NCBI RefSeq assembly: GCF_025150085.1
Contig: NZ_CP102280.1
Location: 449,001-513,000, forward strand
Length of the DNA stretch: 64,000 nucleotides
Source of the DNA: Dorea longicatena
GTDB taxonomy: Bacteria; Bacillota; Clostridia; Lachnospirales; Lachnospiraceae
Reading direction: 5' to 3'
The notes under the pieces were generated by a model. It was not told the DNA's origin, ran no database searches, and was given only the letters and a program-made list of their open reading frames with translations. The position numbers and the translations under genes were made by a program. Positions 27,189 to 34,797 of the stretch are shown here, one piece after another (positions within the stretch are counted from its first letter, which is position 1; each line of letters begins with the position of its first letter).

Positions 27189-27392
27189 ATGAAAGAAGTA
27201 GATGCAAGAGGTCTTTCTTGTCCGGAACCATTAATGCTGACAGCAGAAGCGTTAAAAGGAGAAACAGGACCTGTGAAAATTCTTGTCACAGAGCCTCATC
27301 AGAAGATGAATGTTGAAAAATTTGCCAAAAGTAAGGGGAAAAAGTCAACAGCTGTGGAGAAAGACGGTTACTACGAAGTGGTGATTGAGTAA
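27189..27392 (+). CDS. TusA-like sulfur/selenium carrier protein
   Basis: 67 aa with the TusA CPxP motif (LSCPEP, Cys11). Likely carries a persulfide or perselenide between YedE, the desulfurase-like enzyme and SelD; this is inferred from context. GAAAGAAGG precedes the ATG. It is separated by 2 bp from the DUF3343 gene. Confidence 0.9.
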   Translation: MKEVDARGLSCPEPLMLTAEALKGETGPVKILVTEPHQKMNVEKFAKSKGKKSTAVEKDGYYEVVIE

Positions 27393-27394
27393 AG

Positions 27395-27631
27395 ATGAGA
27401 AAAAAAGTAATGAAACTTGTTGTAACTTTCCATACGACGTCTGATGCGATGGCGATGGAGAAGGTATGCAAGGAAAGAAATGTACCAGGCAGACTGATTC
27501 CTGTACCGAGAGCGATTTCGGCAGGATGCGGACTTTCCTGGTGTGCGGATCTGACAGACCGAGAACAGATCCTTGATGTGATGAAAGAGGTAGGGATTGA
27601 ACAGGAAGATGTTCATGAATGCCTTGTATAA
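27395..27631 (+). CDS. DUF3343 putative Se/S carrier-like protein
   Basis: A 78-aa protein with TFHTTSDAMAMEKVCKERNVPGRLIPVPRAISAGCGLSW spread over its first half, the DUF3343 pattern. The conserved Cys in AGCGLSW is the likely carrier residue. In Sec-using bacteria it sits with YedE and TusA-like genes, as here. An alternative start is the internal ATG (MKLVVTF), five codons in. Confidence 0.88.
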   Translation: MRKKVMKLVVTFHTTSDAMAMEKVCKERNVPGRLIPVPRAISAGCGLSWCADLTDREQILDVMKEVGIEQEDVHECLV

Positions 27632-27671
27632 GAGGTCATAACAAGGGTATGGAAAATCTGGACTGAAAGAG

Positions 27672-27722
27672 AACAGGCGTTGACTGCAGAGAAATCTCTG
27701 CGGTCAACGCCTGTTAATTTTT
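27672..27722 (+). terminator. Strong terminator after the yedE operon
   Basis: AACAGGCGTTGAC (from 27672) and GTCAACGCCTGTT (to 27715) form a near-perfect 21-bp stem with an AA-TC apex, followed by AATTTTTTT. It faces the convergent TetR gene. Confidence 0.9.
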
Positions 27723-27764
27723 TTATATAAGGGAAACTGGCAGCTTCTTTCGAATACATGGCGA

Positions 27765-28352
27765 TTAAAGTCCATCCACAAATGTCTGTAATACATGTGG
27801 AAGTAACTTGTCTGTACGTTCGGTCAGTGAGAATTTGCCTTTGAAAAGGGCCCAGTCATAGAGAAGAGCACGCTCATACATGGCATATATTTCCATTAGT
27901 TCGGAAGCGGTGCTGGTGTTTTTGAATTCTCCGTTTTTTAAACCTTCCTCCATAATCTCTGTCAGCCATTTGAAATAAATACGTTTTTTGTCAGACAAAG
28001 ATTTCTTATCTTTGGTAACCAGCTGCGAAGAGTAGAGGTAGGCCAGCAGATGTATATCGACGCTGGTTTCTATCATATAAAATAATTCATGGTTTAAAAA
28101 TAAAAGTTTATCATAACAAGAAAGATTCGGATCAATCACCGCAGCAAGGTCTTCGTATTTCTGGTCAAAAAGATAAGAAAGTGAATTTAAAAGTGCTTCT
28201 TTTCCCTTGAAATAATGATAAAAAGTACCTTTTGAAGTTTTTGAAGCGTTGATGATGTCTTCTACGGTAGTCTGTTCGTAGCCATTTTTGTAAAAGAGGT
28301 TCCAGGCTGCTTTAACAATTCGGCTTTTTGTAGATCTGCGTTTACGTGGCAT
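27765..28352 (-). CDS. TetR/AcrR-family transcriptional regulator
   Basis: A 195-aa repressor-like protein. The N-terminal TetR helix-turn-helix is clear (IVKAAWNLFYKNGYEQTTVEDIINASKTSKGTFYHYFKGKEALL, within residues 12-60). The C-terminal ligand domain is not diagnostic. ATG 28352 is favoured over 28361 because AGGGA lies 9 nt upstream. It follows prdF in the same direction but beyond a terminator, so it is probably a separate unit; the target is unknown. Confidence 0.88.
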   Translation of the reverse strand: MPRKRRSTKSRIVKAAWNLFYKNGYEQTTVEDIINASKTSKGTFYHYFKGKEALLNSLSYLFDQKYEDLAAVIDPNLSCYDKLLFLNHELFYMIETSVDIHLLAYLYSSQLVTKDKKSLSDKKRIYFKWLTEIMEEGLKNGEFKNTSTASELMEIYAMYERALLYDWALFKGKFSLTERTDKLLPHVLQTFVDGL

Positions 28353-28378
28353 TCGGATCATTCCCTTCTTTGCTGTAT

Positions 28379-28415
28379 AAAAAATAGAAGCGGATCACAC
28401 GAATCCGCTTCTATT
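28379..28415 (-). terminator. Terminator after prdF
   Basis: Read on the minus strand AGAAGCGGAT-tcgtgtg-ATCCGCTTCT is followed by ATTTTTTA, a standard intrinsic terminator. Confidence 0.85.
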
Positions 28416-28457
28416 ATCATATATGATAATGCAATCTAATTCAACCCCGAATATGCA

Positions 28458-29492
28458 TTAGCCTACAAGGAAACCATATTTTAATGGATCTGTAGAGTCA
28501 ATTAAGTAAGTAGCAACACCTGTAAGATATGCACTTCCTGTGATCATTGGGATTACTGCATCGTAATCACCGATCTTAGTTTCTTCTTTGATCACACCTT
28601 TGAAGCGTGTTCCCATGAAACTTTCATAAATAAATTCTTCGCCGATTCCGAGTTCGCCCCATCCGTGAAGAGTAGCGAGTTTGGCACTTGTACCTGTTCC
28701 GCAAGGTGAACGGTCAGCCTGAGCATCTCCGAATACAACAACGTTTCTCATTGTAGCCTGATCCGGATTCGGTGTTGGTCCGTAGAATTCAACCAGGTCA
28801 ACTTCTGTGATGTCCAGAGTTGGATGCTGGATCTTAACTTCTGCGTTGACTTTATCACGAATCTTCATTCCGAGTTCTGTATAAGCAGGAACTGTCTTAG
28901 CGTTGATTTCGCCAATGTCAAGCTTTGTAGTATCAACCAGTGCGAAGAAACTTCCACCGAAAGAAATAGTATAAGGAATGTCTACTCCGTCGATATTAAC
29001 TGTTAAGTTGTCTTTGTAAATGAATGCAGGTACGTTTGTAAGAGTTACATCTGTTACCTTTCCGTCTTTTACATGAGCTTTTGTTCTGATGATTCCTGCA
29101 GGAGCATCCAGAACAACTTCGTTCTCACCTTCGTGGCATTCAACAAGACCAGCTTCGAGGGCTACTGTAACAGCTCCGATTGTACAGTGTCCACACATGT
29201 TCAGGTAGCCGCCTGTATCCATGAAGATTACCCCAAGATCTGCTTCTTCGTGGATTGGCTCGCAAAGGAAAGCACCGAACATATCATGATGTCCTCTAGG
29301 CTCCAGCATTAATGCTGTACGAACGTGGTCGTATTTTTCCTCCATCCATTTTTTCTTTTCGATCATTGTGCTGCCTTCTGGCTCAGGAAATCCTCCGATG
29401 ACCATACGGCAGAACTCACCGGCTGTATGAGCATCTACAACCTGAAGAGCTTCTTCAAACCGGTCGAAGTTAACTTTTGCTTCTAACTTCAT
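28458..29492 (-). CDS. prdF: Proline racemase
   Basis: Interconverts L- and D-proline, supplying the D-isomer for proline reductase. The two catalytic cysteines are Cys100 in NMCGHCTIGA and Cys264 in DRSPCGTGTS, the proline racemase pair (a 3-hydroxyproline dehydratase would carry Thr at the second site). 344 aa. ATG 29492 has GGAGGT 7 nt upstream. It is divergent from tRNA-Sec and prdC, unlike the co-directional arrangement known in C. difficile. Confidence 0.94.
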   Translation of the reverse strand: MKLEAKVNFDRFEEALQVVDAHTAGEFCRMVIGGFPEPEGSTMIEKKKWMEEKYDHVRTALMLEPRGHHDMFGAFLCEPIHEEADLGVIFMDTGGYLNMCGHCTIGAVTVALEAGLVECHEGENEVVLDAPAGIIRTKAHVKDGKVTDVTLTNVPAFIYKDNLTVNIDGVDIPYTISFGGSFFALVDTTKLDIGEINAKTVPAYTELGMKIRDKVNAEVKIQHPTLDITEVDLVEFYGPTPNPDQATMRNVVVFGDAQADRSPCGTGTSAKLATLHGWGELGIGEEFIYESFMGTRFKGVIKEETKIGDYDAVIPMITGSAYLTGVATYLIDSTDPLKYGFLVG

Positions 29493-29786
29493 AATCCTTA
29501 CCTCCTTATAATATCCTATAGAATTCATCTATAAGTTTTTATAAAAACACATTGAAAATCTCTATATTTTCGTAGTGCCTTTTTCTATGAGTGAAAAATA
29601 AAAATAATAAAATTAACAGATATTGCGATATAAAATTAACAAATAGACTGTATTCTAGTATTTTGTTCAATCTGTTGATTTCATTATGTACGAAATACAT
29701 TGAAAAGTCAATGCTTTTTTGGTATTATAAAAATAAATAAAAGTGTTGAAAATTAAGGGCAAATATGATATGGTATATAAGCACAT
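29493..29786. promoter_or_regulatory. Divergent control region between prdF and selC/prdC
   Basis: A 294-bp AT-rich gap. It holds the dyad TATAGA-attca-TCTATA (about 29518-29534) and the perfect 14-bp palindrome GTTTTTATAAAAAC (29535-29548), both close to the prdF start. Toward selC, TTGAAA and TATGGT spaced 17 bp end about 12 bp before the tRNA and form a likely tRNA promoter. Confidence 0.5.
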
Positions 29787-29884
29787 GGGGGTAGTTGGGT
29801 AACTGGTGTGCCTCCTAGTCTTCAAAACTAGTGTAGGGCGTTAAGAGCGTCCTGGGTGGGTTCGATTCCCACATGCCTCCGCCA
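29787..29884 (+). tRNA. selC: tRNA-Sec (anticodon TCA)
   Basis: A 98-nt tRNA with encoded CCA. Anticodon stem CTAGT/ACTAG encloses loop CTTCAAA with anticodon TCA at 29822-29824. The extra-long variable arm (AGGGCG/CGTCCT), T-arm GTGGG-TTCGATT-CCCAC and the 8+5 helix arrangement identify tRNA-Sec. The acceptor pairs GGGGGTA with TGCCTCC using two G-U pairs, and the eighth position is a G-A mismatch. It sits next to the proline reductase genes instead of beside selAB. Confidence 0.96.
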
Positions 29885-29929
29885 AAAAACAGACAGTTTC
29901 TGTTAAAAAAATGGCGAAAAATAATTCAT

Positions 29930-29946
29930 AGAAAATTTCTATATTA
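29930..29946. promoter_or_regulatory. Dyad upstream of prdC
   Basis: ATAGAA-aat-TTCTAT is a perfect inverted repeat about 85 bp before the prdC start, in the T-N11-A form bound by LysR proteins. Similar half-sites occur before prdF and the TauE-like gene. Confidence 0.4.
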
Positions 29947-30027
29947 ATCAAATCAGAATAAGTAAACGAGCTTGCATAGTTTCGTTTTGACTTAGATAAA
30001 ATAAAAATTAAAAAGGAGAAGTGTGTC

Positions 30028-31443
30028 ATGGGAAATGTACAGATGTTATTACGCCAGCATGTTGGCGCTCCTTGTGCACCATGTGTAGAAGTTGGTGCTG
30101 AGGTGAAAAAGGGTACTCTCATTGCTACACCAACAGGCCTGGGAGCTAACATCTTTTCAAGCGTGTATGGAAAAGTAACAGAGATTACAGAAGACCGCAT
30201 CATCATCGAGCCGGCCGCTGAACAGCCGGATGAATTCATTCCGGTTACCGAATCAGTAGAAGGTATCACAGATGAATCATCAAAACTTGATCTGGTGAAA
30301 GCAGCCGGAATCGTAGGAATGGGAGGAGCCGGATTCCCGACAGGAGTAAAACTTAATATTAATTTAGAAGAAACTCCGATGGGTGAGCTTGATCCTGAGA
30401 TCAACCCAGAGCTTCCGAAAGACTTCAAACTGGATTGTGGATACATTCTTGTAAATGCAGCTGAATGCGAACCGGGACTGGAACACAACACAAGACAGAT
30501 CGAAGAGCAGAGTGATAAATTAATCCGTGGTATTAAATATAGTATGGAAATCACTCACGCAAAGAAAGCAATCATTGCTATTAAGAAGAAACATCATAAA
30601 GCAATCAAGGTATTACAGAAAGCTCTTGAGAATGAGCCTGATATCAAGATGCATCTGATGGCTGATATCTACCCGATGGGTGAGGAACGTGCAGTAGTAA
30701 GAGAGTGTCTTGGGGTATTACTCACAACTACACAGCTTCCATCAGCAGCTAGATCTGTTGTTATCAATGTAGAAACTGTCTGTAAGATCGCTGAAGCGGT
30801 TGATGAAAAGAAACCTTGTATCAGCAAGAATATGACAGTCCGTGGTAAATTAAACGGTGGAAATGAAGCACACGTATTCTTCGACGTACCAGTTGGTGTA
30901 AGCGTTGGAGAGATGATCGAAAAAGCCGGCGGAATCGACGGAAAATATGGAGAGATCATCATGGGTGGAGCTTTCACAGGAAAGTCTACTACATTAGATG
31001 CACCTACAACAAAAACAACAGGAGCAATCCTCGTTACAATCGAGTTCCCGGATCTCCACGGAGCAACAATGGGAATTCTTGTATGTGCCTGCGGCGGAAG
31101 CGAAGAGCGTATGCGTGAGATCGCTTCTAAGATGAATGCCAAAGTAGTATCTATGTGCAAATGTAAACAGGCAATTGAAAACAAACCGGGAGCACCACTG
31201 AAGTGCTTAAGACCTGGTAACTGTCCTGGACAGGTTAAGAACAATATACAGTTCAAGAAAGACAAATGTGAATACATTCTGATCGGTAACTGCTCAGACT
31301 GTTCAAACACTGTAATGGCATCCGGACCGAAGATGGGACTGAAGGTATTCCATCAGACAGACCATGTTATGAGAACAGTTGGACATCCACTGTACAGAAG
31401 CCTGAAGGTTTCTAAAGAAGTAAGTCAGGAAATTGATTTTTAA
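30028..31443 (+). CDS. prdC: Proline reductase-associated electron transfer protein PrdC (RnfC-like)
   Basis: Feeds electrons, probably from NADH, to D-proline reductase at the membrane or cytosol. 471 aa. The N-terminal RnfC-like barrel (GAPCAPCVEVGAEVKKG) is followed by the NuoF/RnfC core with VGMGGAGFPTGVKL near residue 95. ECEPGLEHNTRQI and an SLBB-like domain come next, then a C-terminal cysteine-rich region (CACGG, CKCKQ, NCPGQ, GNCSDC). All candidate redox positions are Cys here; I see no in-frame UGA. GGAG-type SD at 30013. Confidence 0.92.
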   Translation: MGNVQMLLRQHVGAPCAPCVEVGAEVKKGTLIATPTGLGANIFSSVYGKVTEITEDRIIIEPAAEQPDEFIPVTESVEGITDESSKLDLVKAAGIVGMGGAGFPTGVKLNINLEETPMGELDPEINPELPKDFKLDCGYILVNAAECEPGLEHNTRQIEEQSDKLIRGIKYSMEITHAKKAIIAIKKKHHKAIKVLQKALENEPDIKMHLMADIYPMGEERAVVRECLGVLLTTTQLPSAARSVVINVETVCKIAEAVDEKKPCISKNMTVRGKLNGGNEAHVFFDVPVGVSVGEMIEKAGGIDGKYGEIIMGGAFTGKSTTLDAPTTKTTGAILVTIEFPDLHGATMGILVCACGGSEERMREIASKMNAKVVSMCKCKQAIENKPGAPLKCLRPGNCPGQVKNNIQFKKDKCEYILIGNCSDCSNTVMASGPKMGLKVFHQTDHVMRTVGHPLYRSLKVSKEVSQEIDF

Positions 31444-31635
31444 TTATAACCTGAATGAAACATAATATTATCGGTATTACCGTTGCGTGCAATGAGGTAG
31501 GAGACCCCCGATTCTTTTGCCTGACAGAAGTAATTGAGAGGTTCTTCTGGAAGTTGGACGCAGCTGTATATATATTTTTTAACTACAATATTCCGCAAGG
31601 AAAATGTATGAAACAAAAACAAGGAGGGAAACAAT
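31444..31635 (+). other. Intergenic region prdC-prdA
   Basis: A 192-bp gap. A 65-codon open frame (31455-31652) overlaps the prdA start and has no SD or recognisable pattern, so I do not call it a gene. Where C. difficile carries the sigma-54 activator prdR in this cluster, no regulator is present. AAGGAGGG at its end is the prdA ribosome site. Confidence 0.6.
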
Positions 31636-33489
31636 ATGTCAATCACAGCTGAAACAGCAAAAGCACATGCTCATGATCCTGCAGTACTGTGCTGTAGAGC
31701 AGAAGCTGGTATCACAATTGAGCCGGCTAATCTCGAAGATCCAGCAATTTTTGATGATCTGGTAGATTCAGGATTATTAAACCTGGACGGATGCCTTACA
31801 ATCGAAGAAGTACTGGGTGCAAAACTTACAAAAACTTGTGATTCTCTTTGCCCGTTAACAAATGATGTTCTGGATGGTGTAAAAGCACCTACAACTCCAG
31901 TAGAAGAGGCAGAGGAAGAAGCTCCGGCAGAGGAAGCTGCACCAGCAGCACCAGTTGCAACAGCAGCAACAGTAGCTGGAGGAACACTTAAGATCCACAT
32001 CGGAGAAGGAAAAGATATCAATCTTGAAATTCCGGTTGGAGCTCTTGGAGCAACAGGAGAAGCAGTAGCGGAAGTACCTGCAGCAGCAGTAGCAGCTACA
32101 GCAACAGCAGAAGCACCTGTTGAAGAAGCAAAAGTAGTAGGAACATTAACAAGAAGACACATTAAGATCACAGAGGTTAAGAGAGGACCAGAGACAAAGA
32201 TCGAAGGAACAACTCTTTACATCCGTGAAGGAATTGAAGCAGAAGTAATTGCTGATCAGGAACTGGTTAAAGATTTCCATCTTGAAATCATCACTCCTGA
32301 CCAATACCACACATACTCAGAGACAATCATGGATGTTCAGCCAATCGCTACAAAAGAAGGCGATGCAATCCTTGGTGAAGGCGCAACAAGAGTACTTGAC
32401 GGCGTTGTTATGATGCTGACAGGAACAGATGAAGGCGGAGTTCAGATTGGTGAGTTCGGTTCTTCAGAAGGATACCTTGACGAGAACATCATGTGGGGAC
32501 GTCCTGGATGCCCGGATAAGGGAGAAATCTTTATCAAAGGTAACATCGTAGTTCAGGAAAAGACTAACATGGAACGTCGTGGACCTATGGCTGCACATAC
32601 AGCATTTGACATCATTACTCAGGAAATCCGTGAAGTAATGAAAGAATTAGATGACAGCTTCATCGTTGAAGACGAAGAACTGAAATCAATCCGTCGTCCA
32701 GGTAAGAAGAAAGTCGTAATCGTAAAAGAGATCATGGGACAGGGAGCTATGCATGATAACTTCATCCTTCCTGTAGAACCAGTTGGTATCCTTGGCGCAA
32801 GAGCTAACGTAGACTTAGGAAACGTACCTGTATGCGTATCTCCACTTGAGGTACTTGATGGATGTATCCATGCATTAACATGTATCGGACCTGCATCTAA
32901 AGAGATGTCAAGACATTACTGGAGAGAGCCACTTGTACTTGAAGCTTTACATGATGAAGAAGTTGACCTTTGCGGAGTTGTATTCGTAGGATCACCTCAG
33001 ATCAATGCAGAGAAGTACTATGTATCTCGTCGTGTAGGACATACAGTAGAAATGATGGATGTTGACGGAGCTTTCGTTACAACAGAAGGATTCGGAAATA
33101 ACCACATCGACTTCGCAAGCCACATCGAGCAGATCGGTATGAGAGGAATTCCTGTAGTAGGACTTTCATTCTGCGCTGTTCAGGGTGCACTTGTTGTTGG
33201 TAACAAGTACATGCAGTACATGGTTGACAATAACAAATCAGAGTCTGGTATCGAGAATGAGGTACTTGGATGTAATACACTTTGCCAGGAAGAGGGTATC
33301 CGTGCCCTTGCTATGCTGAAAGCAGCTATGGCTGGTGAAGAAGTAAAAGCCGCTGAGAAGAAGTGGAATCCAAACGTTAAAGCTACTAACGTTGAGCTGA
33401 TCGAAGCAGCTTGCGGTAAGAAGATTGAACTCGTAGACAACGAGCAGTCTCTGCCAATGAGCCAGAAACGTAAAGAAAAATACGACTAA
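31636..33489 (+). CDS. prdA: D-proline reductase proprotein PrdA
   Basis: Reduces D-proline to 5-aminovalerate together with selenoprotein PrdB. The 617-aa proprotein is expected to be cut between Thr415 and Cys416 in ALTC-IGPASKE, giving subunits of about 45 and 23 kDa; the new N-terminal Cys becomes the pyruvoyl cofactor, as shown for the Clostridium sticklandii enzyme. The N-terminal Cys-rich region (CC at 19-20, CDSLCP near 74) is joined to the core by Ala/Pro/Glu-rich linkers (about 88-115 and 140-175). EFGSSEGYLDE and GQGAMHDNF are shared with PrdD. Confidence 0.95.
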   Translation: MSITAETAKAHAHDPAVLCCRAEAGITIEPANLEDPAIFDDLVDSGLLNLDGCLTIEEVLGAKLTKTCDSLCPLTNDVLDGVKAPTTPVEEAEEEAPAEEAAPAAPVATAATVAGGTLKIHIGEGKDINLEIPVGALGATGEAVAEVPAAAVAATATAEAPVEEAKVVGTLTRRHIKITEVKRGPETKIEGTTLYIREGIEAEVIADQELVKDFHLEIITPDQYHTYSETIMDVQPIATKEGDAILGEGATRVLDGVVMMLTGTDEGGVQIGEFGSSEGYLDENIMWGRPGCPDKGEIFIKGNIVVQEKTNMERRGPMAAHTAFDIITQEIREVMKELDDSFIVEDEELKSIRRPGKKKVVIVKEIMGQGAMHDNFILPVEPVGILGARANVDLGNVPVCVSPLEVLDGCIHALTCIGPASKEMSRHYWREPLVLEALHDEEVDLCGVVFVGSPQINAEKYYVSRRVGHTVEMMDVDGAFVTTEGFGNNHIDFASHIEQIGMRGIPVVGLSFCAVQGALVVGNKYMQYMVDNNKSESGIENEVLGCNTLCQEEGIRALAMLKAAMAGEEVKAAEKKWNPNVKATNVELIEAACGKKIELVDNEQSLPMSQKRKEKYD

Positions 33490-33506
33490 GATCAGGTGTT
33501 ATCATA

Positions 33507-33806
33507 ATGGATAATGAACGTTTACACTATGGCGATAAGATCATTTATATGGAAGGTGTCATCGTAGCGGTCGACGACTGTAGTATCAGCGTTGACTTAA
33601 AAGGACGTCTGGGGTTCTTTAAAGCTCCGAAGAGAATGTTCATCTGCGATACAGAGCCGAAAGTAGGTCAGGAAGTTGGCTGGAACATGAGTTTCCCGGA
33701 ACAGCTCGGACCGGAAGTAAATGAGAAATACGTCAGCAATATTGAAAAAGAACGTCGCAAACAACAAGAAATGCAAGCACGTTTGGATGCTAATAAGGAG
33801 GATTAA
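33507..33806 (+). CDS. Small conserved proline-reductase-cluster protein (CBO2463/CBO2479-like)
   Basis: A 99-aa protein between prdA and prdB. A small beta-rich N-terminus (YGDKIIYMEGVIVAVDDCSISVDLKGRLGFFKAPKRM) is followed by a charged helix. Genes of this kind occupy the same slot in other clostridial prd clusters. Function is unknown; a role in PrdA processing or reductase assembly is an inference from its fixed position. Spacing is 17 bp from prdA and 2 bp to prdB. Confidence 0.85.
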   Translation: MDNERLHYGDKIIYMEGVIVAVDDCSISVDLKGRLGFFKAPKRMFICDTEPKVGQEVGWNMSFPEQLGPEVNEKYVSNIEKERRKQQEMQARLDANKED

Positions 33807-33808
33807 AA

Positions 33809-34534
33809 ATGAGTTTAACGGTTGTTAAAGGCTTACAGTCTGAAATATTCGTTCCTATTACTCCACCGTCAGTATGGGCTCCTGTAACAAAAGAGCTGAA
33901 AGATATGTCTATCGCTCTTGCAACAGCAGCAGGTGTTCACAAGAAGAGCCAGGAGAGATTTAACCTTGCTGGTGACTGGACATGGAGAAAGATCGAAAAC
34001 ACTACACCATCTAGTGATCTGATGGTATCACACGGTGGATATGATAACAGTGATGTTAACAAGGACATCAACTGTATGTTCCCAATTGACAGAATTCATG
34101 AATTAGCAAAAGAAGGATTTATCAGAGCTTGTGCTCCTGTACATGCTGGATTCATGGGTGGTGGTGGAAACCAGGAGAAATTCAAACATGAAACTGGTCC
34201 TGCTATCGCTGAAATGTTCAAAAATGAGGATGTTGACGCAGTAATCCTCACCGCTGGCTGAGGTACCTGCCACCGCTCTGCAGTATTGGTGCAGAGAGCG
34301 ATTGAAGAAGCTGGAATTCCTACAATTATTATTGCAGCTCTTCCACCAGTTGTTCGTCAGACTGGTACTCCTCGTGCGGTAGCTCCGTTGGTACCTATGG
34401 GTGCTAATGCGGGTGGTCCTCACAATGTAGAACAGCAGACACAGATCGTAAAGGCAACTCTGGAGCAGTTAGAGAAAATCGAAACTCCAGGAAAGATTGT
34501 TCCGTTGCCATTCGAGTATGTTGCTAAGATCTAA
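33809..34534 (+). CDS. prdB: D-proline reductase selenoprotein subunit PrdB
   Basis: Catalytic selenoprotein subunit of about 26 kDa. Start at 33809 follows AGGAGG. The in-frame TGA at 34259-34261 is read as Sec151 within LTAG-U-GTCHRS, the known active-site position of PrdB, and the frame then continues to TAA at 34534 (241 aa). The neighbouring Cys three residues on probably forms the Se-S bond during turnover. A strong hairpin starts 15 nt after the UGA. Ordinary gene callers would split this into two ORFs. Confidence 0.96.
34259..34300 (+). other. UGA-Sec codon and SECIS hairpin of prdB
   Basis: CTCTGCA (34276-34282), loop GTATTGG, TGCAGAG (34290-34296): a perfect 7-bp stem 15 nt downstream of UGA, extendable by CG/CG pairs with a 2-nt bulge. 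Distance and small loop with a GU fit bacterial SECIS elements recognised by SelB. Confidence 0.8.
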
Positions 34535-34565
34535 TTCGATTTTATGAATTTTATTTGATCTTAAG

Positions 34566-34598
34566 AAGGGCAGATGTATTTTGCATCTGCCCTTTTTT
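34566..34598 (+). terminator. Terminator after prdB
   Basis: GGGCAGATG-tatttt-g-CATCTGCCC followed by TTTTTT. It ends the prdC-prdA-prdB transcript and makes prdD-prdE a separate unit. Confidence 0.88.
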
Positions 34599-34612
34599 GA
34601 AAAAAGAATCAG

Positions 34613-34649
34613 ACAGTATATTGGAATTTCTTACAGTATATTGTATACT
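34613..34649 (+). promoter_or_regulatory. Promoter of prdD-prdE with two direct repeats
   Basis: TTGGAA (34621-34626) and TATACT (34644-34649) are spaced 17 bp. ACAGTATATTG occurs at 34613-34623 and again at 34633-34643, 20 bp apart (two helical turns), overlapping the -35 and the spacer. This is the layout of an activator or repressor site. Confidence 0.6.
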
Positions 34650-34721
34650 AGAGATATGGAAAGGACATAGGAAAAATAAGAAAACAATATAAAAAGGATG
34701 AATGGATACGTTGTTTTTGCT

Positions 34722-34761
34722 ATCAAAGTGTACGGGGAAACCGCAAAAAGCGGACTTTGAT
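34722..34761 (+). promoter_or_regulatory. Leader hairpin upstream of prdD
   Basis: ATCAAAGT (34722-34729) pairs with ACTTTGAT (34754-34761), with CCGC-aaaaa-GCGG stacked on its 3' side. It lies in the roughly 140-nt untranslated leader between the promoter and the prdD SD. Confidence 0.5.
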
Positions 34762-34797
34762 TGATATATGTCCGTAATTTTTTTAGGAGGTGACATG

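Noticed and set aside
29885..30027. Sigma-54 promoter before prdC
   Set aside because: A TTGCAT occurs, but the required GG 10 bp upstream of the GC is GT, and no PrdR gene is present.
29841..31310. Minus-strand open frames over tRNA-Sec and prdC
   Set aside because: Ser/Thr/Pro-rich shadows of prdC in reverse frames; no SD and one runs through the tRNA.
30028..31443. PrdC as a selenoprotein
   Set aside because: The frame is open throughout with Cys at all candidate redox positions; no in-frame UGA is seen.
31455..31652. 65-codon frame between prdC and prdA
   Set aside because: No SD, no recognisable pattern, and it overlaps the prdA SD and start.
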